Positions 1-5,583 of a DNA stretch of 6,239 nt are shown here, piece by piece. This stretch comes from Dehalococcoidales bacterium (GTDB lineage Bacteria > Chloroflexota > Dehalococcoidia > Dehalococcoidales > UBA3254): NCBI GenBank assembly GCA_028718465.1, contig JAQULX010000183.1, positions 1 through 6,239 of the forward strand. Reading direction: 5' to 3'. How positions within the stretch are numbered: the stretch's first letter is position 1; every line of letters starts with the position of its first letter. Both the position numbers and the translations under genes were made by a program. Below the pieces are notes generated by a model. It searched no databases. It saw only the letters and a list, made by a program, of their open reading frames with translations, and was not told where the DNA came from.

Positions 1-760
1 CTACGAAATAAATCGCCAGCGGGACCACAATACCGATAACGACAATTAACGTCCAGAACAGTACAGCCATATCTCCCTTGAGCAGCAGTAAGGCTGAATT
101 CCTGGCCGTCTGGCCGTTATATGTGGAAACCCACAGGTAAATGAACAGGACAACGGCATAGAATATCAGAGAAGCGCGTGCAACGGTCAGGACCAGGGCG
201 AAGTCGGCCGCAGAGGTAAAAGAATCGATAGCCAGGATAATAGCGGCTCCTCCTGCCAGACCACCCATAACTACCATCACCGGGAGCAGGGCGGAATTCC
301 AAAATTTGATCCCATTGACATAACTCATTACAAAACCGCTGTAAATGGCTAACCCGAATCCGAGTACACCGGCTATCACTCTGAAGATTACCTCGGCAGT
401 GGTAGGGGCGCCTGCCGCAGCTCCGCTGACCATATGGATAATTAACTGAATACCGGATGCCCCGAGGAAGAGTAAGACGAGGATAAACCCCCGGGATATC
501 CAGGATGAATTGACCTTGGTGGCAATCCTCCAGAACCGCATCGGTTTTTTTATGTGAGACATATCAAATAGTCCCATGGCAGCCGCCAAAATCCAGGCTG
601 CCAGCATGCCCCAGATATTATTGAAGAATAAGGCAACCAGGTAAGTCCCTCCGGCAATACCTCCGAGGAACATAGCTACGGCGATTAAGGCTCCTCTCCC
701 CTCCGACCATTCCCGCGCCGGAGCTTCTTCGATACCCCATTTCCAAGGTAGAGCTTGCAT
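1..760 (-). CDS. NrfD-family (polysulfide reductase-type) membrane subunit of a molybdoenzyme complex, partial
   Basis: An integral membrane subunit of the NrfD/PsrC type. It anchors a molybdenum/iron-sulfur enzyme to the cytoplasmic membrane and exchanges electrons with the quinone pool. From the start at 760 the frame is open for 253 codons to the window edge; the C-terminus is missing. About seven hydrophobic segments are visible (roughly residues 23-47, 49-66, 92-113, 123-148, 157-180, 186-212 and 231-252). Family-like features are a Gly-rich first helix (GGIAGGTYL, 33-41) and the segment FWNSALLPVMVVMGGLAGG (153-171). The start is supported by GGAGG at 768-772, 7 bases upstream. It follows the four-cluster iron-sulfur gene after 25 bases, so it is the third gene of the operon. 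There is no cytochrome b-like heme signature, as expected for NrfD. Family is confident; whether it only handles quinone or also pumps protons cannot be told. Confidence 0.9.
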   Translation of the reverse strand, partial: MQALPWKWGIEEAPAREWSEGRGALIAVAMFLGGIAGGTYLVALFFNNIWGMLAAWILAAAMGLFDMSHIKKPMRFWRIATKVNSSWISRGFILVLLFLGASGIQLIIHMVSGAAAGAPTTAEVIFRVIAGVLGFGLAIYSGFVMSYVNGIKFWNSALLPVMVVMGGLAGGAAIILAIDSFTSAADFALVLTVARASLIFYAVVLFIYLWVSTYNGQTARNSALLLLKGDMAVLFWTLIVVIGIVVPLAIYFV

Positions 761-785
761 TCTTTAGCCTCCGTAACTCATTTTT

Positions 786-1436
786 TTATTCAATATAATA
801 GACTGATGGTTGAGTACCAAATTCTGGATGAAGCGATTTGGCTTTACGTTCAAATATCAGGCGGGAGATCTCGCTGTACGGATCATCCAGGTCCCCGAAT
901 GTTCTAACCTTAGCCGGGCAAGTAATGGCGCAGGCAGGTGTAGCCTCGCGGTCAATCCCCGGTTTAAGTCCCTTCTTGATACCTTCATCAAGTCTCTCGA
1001 CGCAGAAGGTGCACTTTAGAGGTGTACCCGCCTGGTAAGGGAAGAGCTGTTTACCCAAAATCTCAAAGGGAGTTAAGCCCTGACCGGGGAAATATTCGGA
1101 TTTAGGGTTGTCATAAGGAGTACGCTGCTGGTAGGGACAGGCTACTACACAATAATGACAACCTACACACTTCTGATCGTCTACCAGTACCAGACCGTCC
1201 TGGCGCTGGGTAGTCGCTCCGGTTGGGCAGACTTTCACACAGGCCGGGTCCTGACAGTGGTTGCACTGTACCGGTAAATTGAGCTTATGTACTGTTGGAT
1301 ATTTCCCGGTTTCATTGATTAGTACACGATTGAAATAGATACCTCGGGGCACAAAATGTTCCTGTCGGCAGGCTATCATACAAGAATAACATCCGATGCA
1401 GCGATGTAAATCAATGACCATTCCCCATCTAGACAT
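786..1436 (-). CDS. Four-[4Fe-4S] ferredoxin-like electron-transfer subunit (DmsB/PsrB type)
   Basis: The electron-wire subunit between a Mo catalytic subunit and a membrane anchor. The 216-residue protein has exactly sixteen cysteines in four ferredoxin-type groups: C13/C16/C19/C23, C58/C61/C66/C70, C90/C93/C96/C100 and C142/C145/C169/C173. This is the layout of the DmsB/PsrB/PhsB family, which binds four [4Fe-4S] clusters, and the length is close to normal for that family. The last group carries the usual long insertion between its Cys pairs. There is no signal peptide; the N-terminus goes directly into the first cluster motif. The ATG overlaps the end of the catalytic gene by 8 bases, and its AAGGAGG site (1443-1449, 6 bases upstream) lies inside that gene, implying translational coupling. 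The stop is TAA. Family assignment is very secure, but the protein alone does not reveal the substrate. Confidence 0.96.
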   Translation of the reverse strand: MSRWGMVIDLHRCIGCYSCMIACRQEHFVPRGIYFNRVLINETGKYPTVHKLNLPVQCNHCQDPACVKVCPTGATTQRQDGLVLVDDQKCVGCHYCVVACPYQQRTPYDNPKSEYFPGQGLTPFEILGKQLFPYQAGTPLKCTFCVERLDEGIKKGLKPGIDREATPACAITCPAKVRTFGDLDDPYSEISRLIFERKAKSLHPEFGTQPSVYYIE

Positions 1437-4068
1437 TTTTGCCCTCCTTAACCGGGTAGATTTTCACTTTCAAACAGGAGTCCGCGCTCAATGATACCGG
1501 GTCTACATGGTCCTTATCTATTTCCAGCAGGTCATTAAAATGTACTCCTTTACCTCTCCCTATCTTTAAATACTTTGACCAGTGACCGGATATGCCGGCA
1601 ACTGCTACCATACTGGGGTGGATACCTTTATGAAATGAAACCGGTCCTTTGATACGCCTTCCTCTGTCTGTTTCCACCCAGATCATCTGACCGTTCTTTA
1701 ACCCTTTTTTCCGGCCGGTTTCCTCGTTGATATTGATGTAGTAACTATACGAATTCATGTCTGATGCAGCGTCAATCTCAGGATGCATTTGAGTGCTGCT
1801 GCCGGTATGCAGAGTGTCCCGGTAGATCAGGGTATACAAATCATACTGCGGGTCCGTAACTTCATGAGCTTTGATAGGGAAGTATGAAGGCAGCGGTGTG
1901 AACTGCTCCCATTGCATATGGACTCCCTTCGGTTCGCAGATGGCTTTGGCTTTCTCTCCCATCGTCAGGACAAATTCCCAGTAAACGGGTACTCTGGCAG
2001 GGATATCGTAACGCCAGAATACTTCATCCGGATCTTTAGGCCAGGTGATACCACCGTTTTGCTTGAACCATTCCAGTCCGTGATTTTCACCGAAGTAATT
2101 CTTGAAGACATTATCGCTGACCTCTGCATAATTGTATTTCCTGGTGAGGTCAAGTTCGCATTTGTTTTCCAGTCCCCAGAACTTATTGAAAGCGTCCACA
2201 AATCTGGCATAGAAATCCGGCCCAACTCTCCAGGCAATGTCCAGCAGGACGTCAGGCATAGGTCTGCTTTCTCCCAGAGGCTCGCATACCGGTTGCCGGA
2301 AGAAAAACGCCCAATCATTCATACCCACAGGACCGCAGAACCCGGTCTGCAGGTTTTGATCGGCGCATAAGGATTCCAGATAGCTGCAGTCCGGAAGGAC
2401 TATATCACAAAATTCGGAAATCTCGGTGAGGTAAAGGTCAAAAGTAAAGAAGAAAGGTATCCTCTTAAGAGTGTCTTCCATGTTGCTGAGATTGCCTCCG
2501 GACATGATCATATTGTTGCCCCAACTCATCCACGCCTTGGCTTCTTTATAATCCGGCCCTAACTTTTCATGGATTTCATCCCGATCTGATGAGAAGTAGA
2601 AAGGAGAATCATTGACCCAGCTCCAGATTTTCTTGATTCCCAGCGAGACCTCTGGAGTCGTAGGCATATCTATGGGCCACATCCTGTGGCGCGGGTTTTT
2701 GCCGCGTGTGGTTTCTCCCCACCACCAGCCGGCCAGAAGCATCCCTTCTACCGGGTCGGCAGAAACCTTGAACTCCGGCCGTCCCGTTTCTTTATATCCG
2801 AAGCATCGGGTAGGCCAGCCCATACAGCCGCCGGGTACGTCCATGGCGCCGATGACCATGTTAAGCATATGCATTGCAGCGACGCTGTTAAACGCATTGC
2901 GGTGGTTATTCAGTCCGCTGAATGTAATGGCTGCTGCCGGTCTGAAAGGATACACTTTACCCTGTATGCTGATCGTGCTGCCGATCCTGGCCTCGGTAAC
3001 AAACTCCTTGGAGATGGTGCGGATAACATCAACCGGTACCGAGCTTAACTCGGAGGCATATTCCGGAGTATAAGATTTAACATGCTCCCGGAGCAGTTGA
3101 AAGGCCGGCACCGCTGTCTTCCCCATAACGTCATAGCTGCCTTCGATGGCAAATTCCTGGATTGTCGGGTCATCCCAGGTTTTGGCTTTCTGTTCTTTGG
3201 CATCCCAGACCAGAGGTTTATTGGTTCGGGGATCGCGGATATAATGCTTGTCAGGTCCGATGAGGTACGGTGCGTTAGTCTTGGTCTTGATAAAAACGTC
3301 GTCCCAGATTTTTAACTCGTTCAGAATAACATTCAACATCGACAGGATAACTGCGACGTCTGTTCCCGGTATAATGGGCACCCAACGCGTTGCTTTGGCG
3401 GCAGGGAAACTGCACATGGGATCAAAGACAATCTGCTTCATCCCACGAGCACGGGCATCAGCCATACTGCGCATCATCTGGTTGGAACTGTGACCGGCAG
3501 CGTGCCCCTTGCTTGCTCCGAAATGTATCAAATAGTTGCAGCGTTCGAGGTCTGCCGAATGAGACCACGATCCATGCGTCAGCCCGGCTACGAAATGGGC
3601 GGCGTTGCCGCACAGCATGCCGCCGGCCCCGGCTGATTCGTTAGTACAGCCGAGTGCGCTGACCATCGCCCAGATGGGTGGATGATTATATGTCCCCTGT
3701 GACGGCATGACGTTGATTTTAAATTGCCGCCCGTCTGTCTGATAGACTTCCCGAACTTTATCGGCTATGGTAGTTAAGGCTTCATCCCAGGAAATCTCCT
3801 GCCATTTGGGGTCGATTCCGATGCCTTTTACCGGATTGGTACGCTTCACCGGTTTTTTAAGACGATTCGGGTCGGAAACTACAGTCAACGAGCCAACGCT
3901 TTTTCCGCAGACAGAACCTTTGCTGGTAGACGCGCGCGGGTTGCCTTCAATCTTGACCGGAATGCCGTTAATAGTGCGCACCCTGATCGGGCAAGAGGCG
4001 TAGCAGATACCGCAGCAGGTCTCAAACCATTTATCTTCCTTGATCACCCCTTTATTCTCTTTCACCAT
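1429..4068 (-). CDS. Molybdopterin oxidoreductase catalytic subunit (DMSO reductase superfamily), no Tat leader
   Basis: Catalytic subunit binding Mo/W-bis-molybdopterin guanine dinucleotide, 879 residues, normal for PsrA/ArrA/DmsA-like enzymes. Domains: an N-terminal [4Fe-4S] domain with C19-x2-C22-x3-C26-x27-C54 (an extra Cys at 18); the large molybdopterin domain (about 72-640), with the entry motif KWQEISWDEAL (88-98); and the C-terminal dinucleotide-binding domain (about 740-875). C153 in GMLCGNAAH lies where the family places its metal ligand, suggesting a Cys-ligated Mo as in polysulfide, thiosulfate and arsenate reductases (inference). No twin-arginine or hydrophobic leader precedes the cluster motif, and the frame upstream of the ATG meets a TGA with no alternative start, so the enzyme should stay in the cytoplasm. 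The ATG has AAAGG 6 bases upstream (4075-4079) and a further AAGGAG 13 bases upstream (4082-4087). It is the first gene of the operon and ends in TAG inside the next gene's start region. Substrate unknown. Confidence 0.95.
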   Translation of the reverse strand: MVKENKGVIKEDKWFETCCGICYASCPIRVRTINGIPVKIEGNPRASTSKGSVCGKSVGSLTVVSDPNRLKKPVKRTNPVKGIGIDPKWQEISWDEALTTIADKVREVYQTDGRQFKINVMPSQGTYNHPPIWAMVSALGCTNESAGAGGMLCGNAAHFVAGLTHGSWSHSADLERCNYLIHFGASKGHAAGHSSNQMMRSMADARARGMKQIVFDPMCSFPAAKATRWVPIIPGTDVAVILSMLNVILNELKIWDDVFIKTKTNAPYLIGPDKHYIRDPRTNKPLVWDAKEQKAKTWDDPTIQEFAIEGSYDVMGKTAVPAFQLLREHVKSYTPEYASELSSVPVDVIRTISKEFVTEARIGSTISIQGKVYPFRPAAAITFSGLNNHRNAFNSVAAMHMLNMVIGAMDVPGGCMGWPTRCFGYKETGRPEFKVSADPVEGMLLAGWWWGETTRGKNPRHRMWPIDMPTTPEVSLGIKKIWSWVNDSPFYFSSDRDEIHEKLGPDYKEAKAWMSWGNNMIMSGGNLSNMEDTLKRIPFFFTFDLYLTEISEFCDIVLPDCSYLESLCADQNLQTGFCGPVGMNDWAFFFRQPVCEPLGESRPMPDVLLDIAWRVGPDFYARFVDAFNKFWGLENKCELDLTRKYNYAEVSDNVFKNYFGENHGLEWFKQNGGITWPKDPDEVFWRYDIPARVPVYWEFVLTMGEKAKAICEPKGVHMQWEQFTPLPSYFPIKAHEVTDPQYDLYTLIYRDTLHTGSSTQMHPEIDAASDMNSYSYYININEETGRKKGLKNGQMIWVETDRGRRIKGPVSFHKGIHPSMVAVAGISGHWSKYLKIGRGKGVHFNDLLEIDKDHVDPVSLSADSCLKVKIYPVKEGKNV
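1443..1449 (-). promoter_or_regulatory. Ribosome binding site of the iron-sulfur subunit, inside the catalytic gene
   Basis: AAGGAGG on the minus strand, 6 bases before the ATG at 1436 and within the last codons of the catalytic gene. It fixes the start of the iron-sulfur subunit and, with the 8-base ORF overlap (1429-1436), points to coupled translation of the two subunits. Confidence 0.85.
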
Positions 4069-4100
4069 AACTAACCTTTCACTCCTTCTAAATTCTCTGC

Positions 4101-4111
4101 GTCACTGTGAC
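4101..4111. repeat. Perfect 11-base palindrome upstream of the catalytic gene
   Basis: GTCAC-T-GTGAC, two perfect 5-base arms around one base, 33 bases upstream of the catalytic start codon. It sits between the candidate proximal promoter and the ribosome binding site, a place suited to a repressor operator. The arms resemble CRP-family half-sites (TGTGA) but face the wrong way and are too close together for a standard CRP/FNR site. A role is inference only. Confidence 0.35.
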
Positions 4112-4129
4112 TTATTGAAAATGGAATTC

Positions 4130-4159
4130 ATTTAATTCTAAAGGCTATAATGGTTTCAA
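4130..4159 (-). promoter_or_regulatory. Candidate proximal sigma-70 promoter for the molybdoenzyme operon
   Basis: On the minus strand, TTGAAA (4159-4154) and TTAAAT (4135-4130) are separated by 18 bases, five and four matches to the -35 and -10 consensus. Transcription would start near 4123 and give a leader of about 55 bases. In AT-rich DNA such matches are common, so this is weak on its own; it is the nearest plausible promoter to the catalytic gene. Confidence 0.25.
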
Positions 4160-4206
4160 TTTACTTAATAAAGGAAGAATAAATCAGCGACTTATTGCTA
4201 TATGTA

Positions 4207-4220
4207 TTGATTCTGATCTT
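4207..4220. promoter_or_regulatory. FNR/CRP-family-like site (imperfect)
   Basis: TTGAT-TCTG-ATCTT matches the FNR consensus TTGAT-N4-ATCAA at 8 of 10 positions. Its centre is about 90 bases upstream of the start site predicted from the proximal operon promoter, a distance used by activators of this family. An FNR/CRP-type regulator would suit an anaerobic respiratory operon, but the second half-site is poor and the host may use other consensus sequences. Confidence 0.25.
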
Positions 4221-4270
4221 CAATAGACATTAAATTAAGCTACGCTCAAAAATTTAATTAGAATGAAGTT

Positions 4271-4346
4271 TCCTGACCTCAGGTATAAGATTAGCCGGAC
4301 TTGAGAAACAACTCTGTCTGAATCAAAGTCCGAACCTCAGGTATAA
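4271..4346. repeat. Tandem 18-base near-repeats (4271-4288, 4329-4346) flanking an inverted repeat
   Basis: The two copies share TCC-NN-ACCTCAGGTATAA (16 of 18 identical, with an uninterrupted 13-base core at 4276-4288 and 4334-4346) and are offset by 58 bases. The core carries the small palindrome ACCT-C-AGGT. Between them CGGACTT (4296-4302) and AAGTCCG (4326-4332) form a perfect 7-base inverted repeat that can extend by a bulged GA/TC. The block lies downstream of the predicted minus-strand start and just upstream of the plus-strand -35, so it could be a double operator or an RNA leader structure. Function is unknown. Confidence 0.55.
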
Positions 4347-4358
4347 TTTGTATTGCTA

Positions 4359-4386
4359 TTGTCACACTAAACATATATGATATACT
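4359..4386 (+). promoter_or_regulatory. Candidate promoter for the GAF-domain gene
   Basis: TTGTCA (4359-4364, 5/6), a 16-base spacer and TATACT (4381-4386, 5/6), with TGA immediately before the -10 making an extended -10 element. The predicted start is near 4393, leaving a leader of about 187 bases before the GAF start codon. It is the best plus-strand match in the region and shares its -10 bases with the opposing promoter. Confidence 0.45.
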
Positions 4387-4406
4387 AATAAGAAACGCAA
4401 TGTCAA
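4377..4406 (-). promoter_or_regulatory. Candidate distal promoter for the molybdoenzyme operon
   Basis: On the minus strand, a perfect TTGACA (4406-4401), an 18-base spacer and TATCAT (4382-4377, 5/6). Transcription would start near 4370 and give a leader of about 300 bases that contains the tandem repeats and hairpin before reaching the catalytic gene at 4068. It is the best minus-strand match in the region. Confidence 0.45.
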
Positions 4407-4445
4407 CCATCGTTGCAGCATAAAAGATTGTATATAATTCACATG

Positions 4446-4462
4446 TATCATCCGTTGTGATA
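4446..4462. repeat. Short inverted repeat in the GAF-gene leader
   Basis: TATCA (4446-4450) and TGATA (4458-4462) with a 7-base spacer, 17 bases in all, downstream of the predicted plus-strand start. The size fits a dimeric regulator's operator, but 5-base arms can occur by chance. Confidence 0.25.
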
Positions 4463-4511
4463 GCGTGTTCATAAATATTCCTTATCAAAATCGTCGTTAT
4501 TATTCTCTTAA

Positions 4512-4527
4512 TTGGCAGAGAATTTAC
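4512..4527 (+). promoter_or_regulatory. Sigma-54-like -24/-12 match upstream of the GAF gene
   Basis: TTGGCAGAGAATTTAC compared with TTGGCACG-N4-TTGC. The -24 element and spacing are right (GG at 4514-4515), but the near-invariant GC at -12 reads AC (4526-4527). A start near 4538 would give a leader of about 40 bases. The lost -12 G makes this a doubtful promoter. Confidence 0.2.
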
Positions 4528-4579
4528 GAAATAAAGACTTAACGGAATATACCGGCGAATAAAAAAAGGAGGTGTTCTC

Positions 4580-5158
4580 ATGAATAGGCTAATGAGTAAA
4601 GTCGAAGAGCTCTACTATCCCAGTTTGTATGAAACAGCCGTAGCATTAACCTCTACTCATTCCTCTAAGGAGATACTTCATAATGTAGTGGAAAGGGTGG
4701 CTAAAACTATTGGAGCTAAATGTTGCTCTTTAATCATGATTTCGTCGGATAAGAAGCGTCTCTTTCATGTAGCATCTTACGGATTAAGCGAACGGCATGT
4801 TGTTAAAGGCCCAATATTAGCCGATAAGTCCATCTCGGAAGCTATGGAAGGTAAAACTGTCGCCATTTTAAAGGCCTCGGATGATTCACGGATCCGTTAT
4901 CGCAATGAAGCCGAATTGGAGGAGATAGCCTCTATTCTCTCCGTTCCCATGAAGCTCAAGGACAAGGTAGTAGGCGTTCTCAGAATCTATACCGCTGAAC
5001 CCTACGAGTTTACTGATGATGATATCTACTTCGCCAAAGCCGCCGCCAGTTTGGCTGCCATCGGTCTGAAGAATGCCAAATATTATAAGTCGATTAAGGA
5101 AAACAGTCAGAAAGTCAAGAAAGAACTTTTGGAGATCACAAATCTTTTAAATTCATAA
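4580..5158 (+). CDS. Stand-alone GAF-domain protein
   Basis: A 192-residue soluble protein that is essentially one GAF domain (about residues 12-165), followed by a charged helix likely to form a coiled coil (about 163-192). GAF domains bind small ligands such as cyclic nucleotides, heme, flavin or Fe-S, or sense redox state and gases. Recognisable family parts are the N-terminal helix SLYETAVALTSTHSSKEIL (15-33), the core around ASYGLSERHVVKGP (65-78), and KDKVVGVLRIYTAEPYEF (127-144). No kinase, HTH, AAA+ or cyclase output domain is attached, so it would have to act through a partner. The only two cysteines are adjacent (C48-C49). The start is fixed by an excellent AGGAGGTG site (4567-4574). 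It is divergent from the molybdoenzyme operon across a shared control region, suggesting a sensory link (inference). Ligand unknown. Confidence 0.88.
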   Translation: MNRLMSKVEELYYPSLYETAVALTSTHSSKEILHNVVERVAKTIGAKCCSLIMISSDKKRLFHVASYGLSERHVVKGPILADKSISEAMEGKTVAILKASDDSRIRYRNEAELEEIASILSVPMKLKDKVVGVLRIYTAEPYEFTDDDIYFAKAAASLAAIGLKNAKYYKSIKENSQKVKKELLEITNLLNS

Positions 5159-5310
5159 ATAATGCGTCTTGCCTCTATCGGATGAAAGATGGTTCTTCAT
5201 TGGCTCCTGATAGGATATCGTGCCGGAGTCAATGTAAAAGAATATTCGAAATAGTAAATACTGGAATATTCTTAAGTTCATTTTATAAATATTTTATTGA
5301 TTCTTAAGGA
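5159..5310. other. Intergenic stretch after the GAF gene, no gene seen
   Basis: About 150 bases, increasingly AT-rich. Directly after the GAF stop, ATGAA (5182-5186) and TTCAT (5196-5200) can pair, with CTATC and GATAG outside them, but no U-run follows, so I do not call a terminator. The strong inverted repeat at 5238-5273 is listed separately. Confidence 0.5.
5238..5273. repeat. Perfect 10-base inverted repeat, 16-base loop
   Basis: AAGAATATTC (5238-5247) and GAATATTCTT (5264-5273) are perfect reverse complements. Each arm contains the palindrome GAATATTC, so the same 8 bases also form a direct repeat 24 bases apart. As RNA it gives an AT-rich stem followed on the minus strand by a short T-run, which makes a poor terminator for the remnant gene at best. 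A pair of operator sites is another possibility. Confidence 0.5.
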
Positions 5311-5313
5311 TCA
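5298..5313. repeat. 16-base near-perfect palindrome
   Basis: TGATTCTTAAGGATCA is palindromic except for one mismatched pair (5302/5309). Its core ATTCTTAAG (5300-5308) also occurs at 5268-5276, next to the larger inverted repeat. It overlaps the stop codon of the gene remnant. Function unknown. Confidence 0.35.
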
Positions 5314-5562
5314 TTGAAGCTGTACTTTGAACTCCCAGGGCCCTTCCCATTGTTTTTGGTCTGGAAGCTTTTCTATGCTTGTTATTCCGAATTTCAACTC
5401 ACCGGAATCATTTGGGACAGGTTCATTAATTACCCAAACTAACTCTATCCCTTTTTCCACCCAGCGGTCGAACGCCGGTCCTGCATTTTTCAGGGTATTG
5501 CTATCCTCATGGTAGACCAGGGGTCTTCCTTAACCGGAATACTGCAGAGGATATCTGTATTT
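5311..5562 (-). pseudogene. Degenerate C-terminal gene remnant
   Basis: On the minus strand a frame reads from 5562 to the TGA at 5313-5311 with protein-like content but no usable start. It opens right after a TAG (5565-5563) with KYRYPLQYSG, meets a TAA (5532-5530), and continues for 72 codons through RWVEKGIELVWVINEPVPND and SGELKFGITSIEKLP to the end QWEGPWEFKVQLQ. The amphipathic beta-strand pattern and the WEGPWEF-type ending resemble the C-terminal beta-sandwich domain of Firmicute cell-surface or anti-sigma-linked proteins (DUF4179/DUF5643 type). That resemblance is from memory and tentative. The in-frame stops, missing N-terminal part and lack of a ribosome binding site indicate a decayed gene. 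A GTG within the frame could in principle start a peptide of about 49 residues, but nothing supports this. Confidence 0.6.
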
Positions 5563-5583
5563 CTACTTATTCTAACACATCAA

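Larger units (their letters stand above)
4069..4579. promoter_or_regulatory. Divergent intergenic control region between the molybdoenzyme operon and the GAF gene
   Basis: 511 bases, clearly more AT-rich than the flanking genes, with no convincing gene. It must hold the promoters of both divergent units. Individual elements are listed separately: two interlaced promoters, a proximal minus-strand promoter candidate, a sigma-54-like site, tandem repeats with a hairpin, a short palindrome, an FNR-like site and a further inverted repeat. Short direct repeats also occur: GACTTATTG at 4109-4117 and 4189-4197, and TATTGCTAT at 4193-4201 and 4351-4359. Confidence 0.75.

Noticed and set aside
1965..2318. 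117-codon minus-strand ORF within the catalytic gene
   Set aside because: It is an alternate-frame shadow of the same strand's real gene, whose frame carries conserved motifs throughout.
1912..3644. Several plus-strand ORFs of 77-153 codons inside the catalytic gene
   Set aside because: All lie antisense to the 879-codon molybdopterin gene, have no recognisable protein features, and are explained as opposite-strand shadows of it.
1429..4068. Naming the operon as formate dehydrogenase, arsenate reductase or DMSO reductase
   Set aside because: No in-frame UGA selenocysteine or formate dehydrogenase pattern, no Tat leader as in ArrA or DmsA, and no substrate-diagnostic residues I can verify by eye.
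4271..4346. CRISPR-like or riboswitch interpretation of the tandem repeat
   Set aside because: There are only two short copies with no further units, no Cas gene is nearby, and I recognise no known riboswitch core.
4291..4581. 96-codon minus-strand ORF across the divergent intergenic region
   Set aside because: No ribosome binding site, its ATG overlaps the well-supported GAF start on the other strand, its composition is that of the AT-rich spacer, and no domain is recognisable. The hydrophobic stretch is what AT-rich random sequence gives.
5182..5307. 41-codon plus-strand ORF after the GAF gene
   Set aside because: No ribosome binding site and no protein-like pattern; it runs through the AT-rich inverted repeat.
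5327..5515. 62-codon plus-strand ORF
   Set aside because: It is antisense to the gene remnant, which has the more protein-like sequence; no ribosome binding site or recognisable domain.
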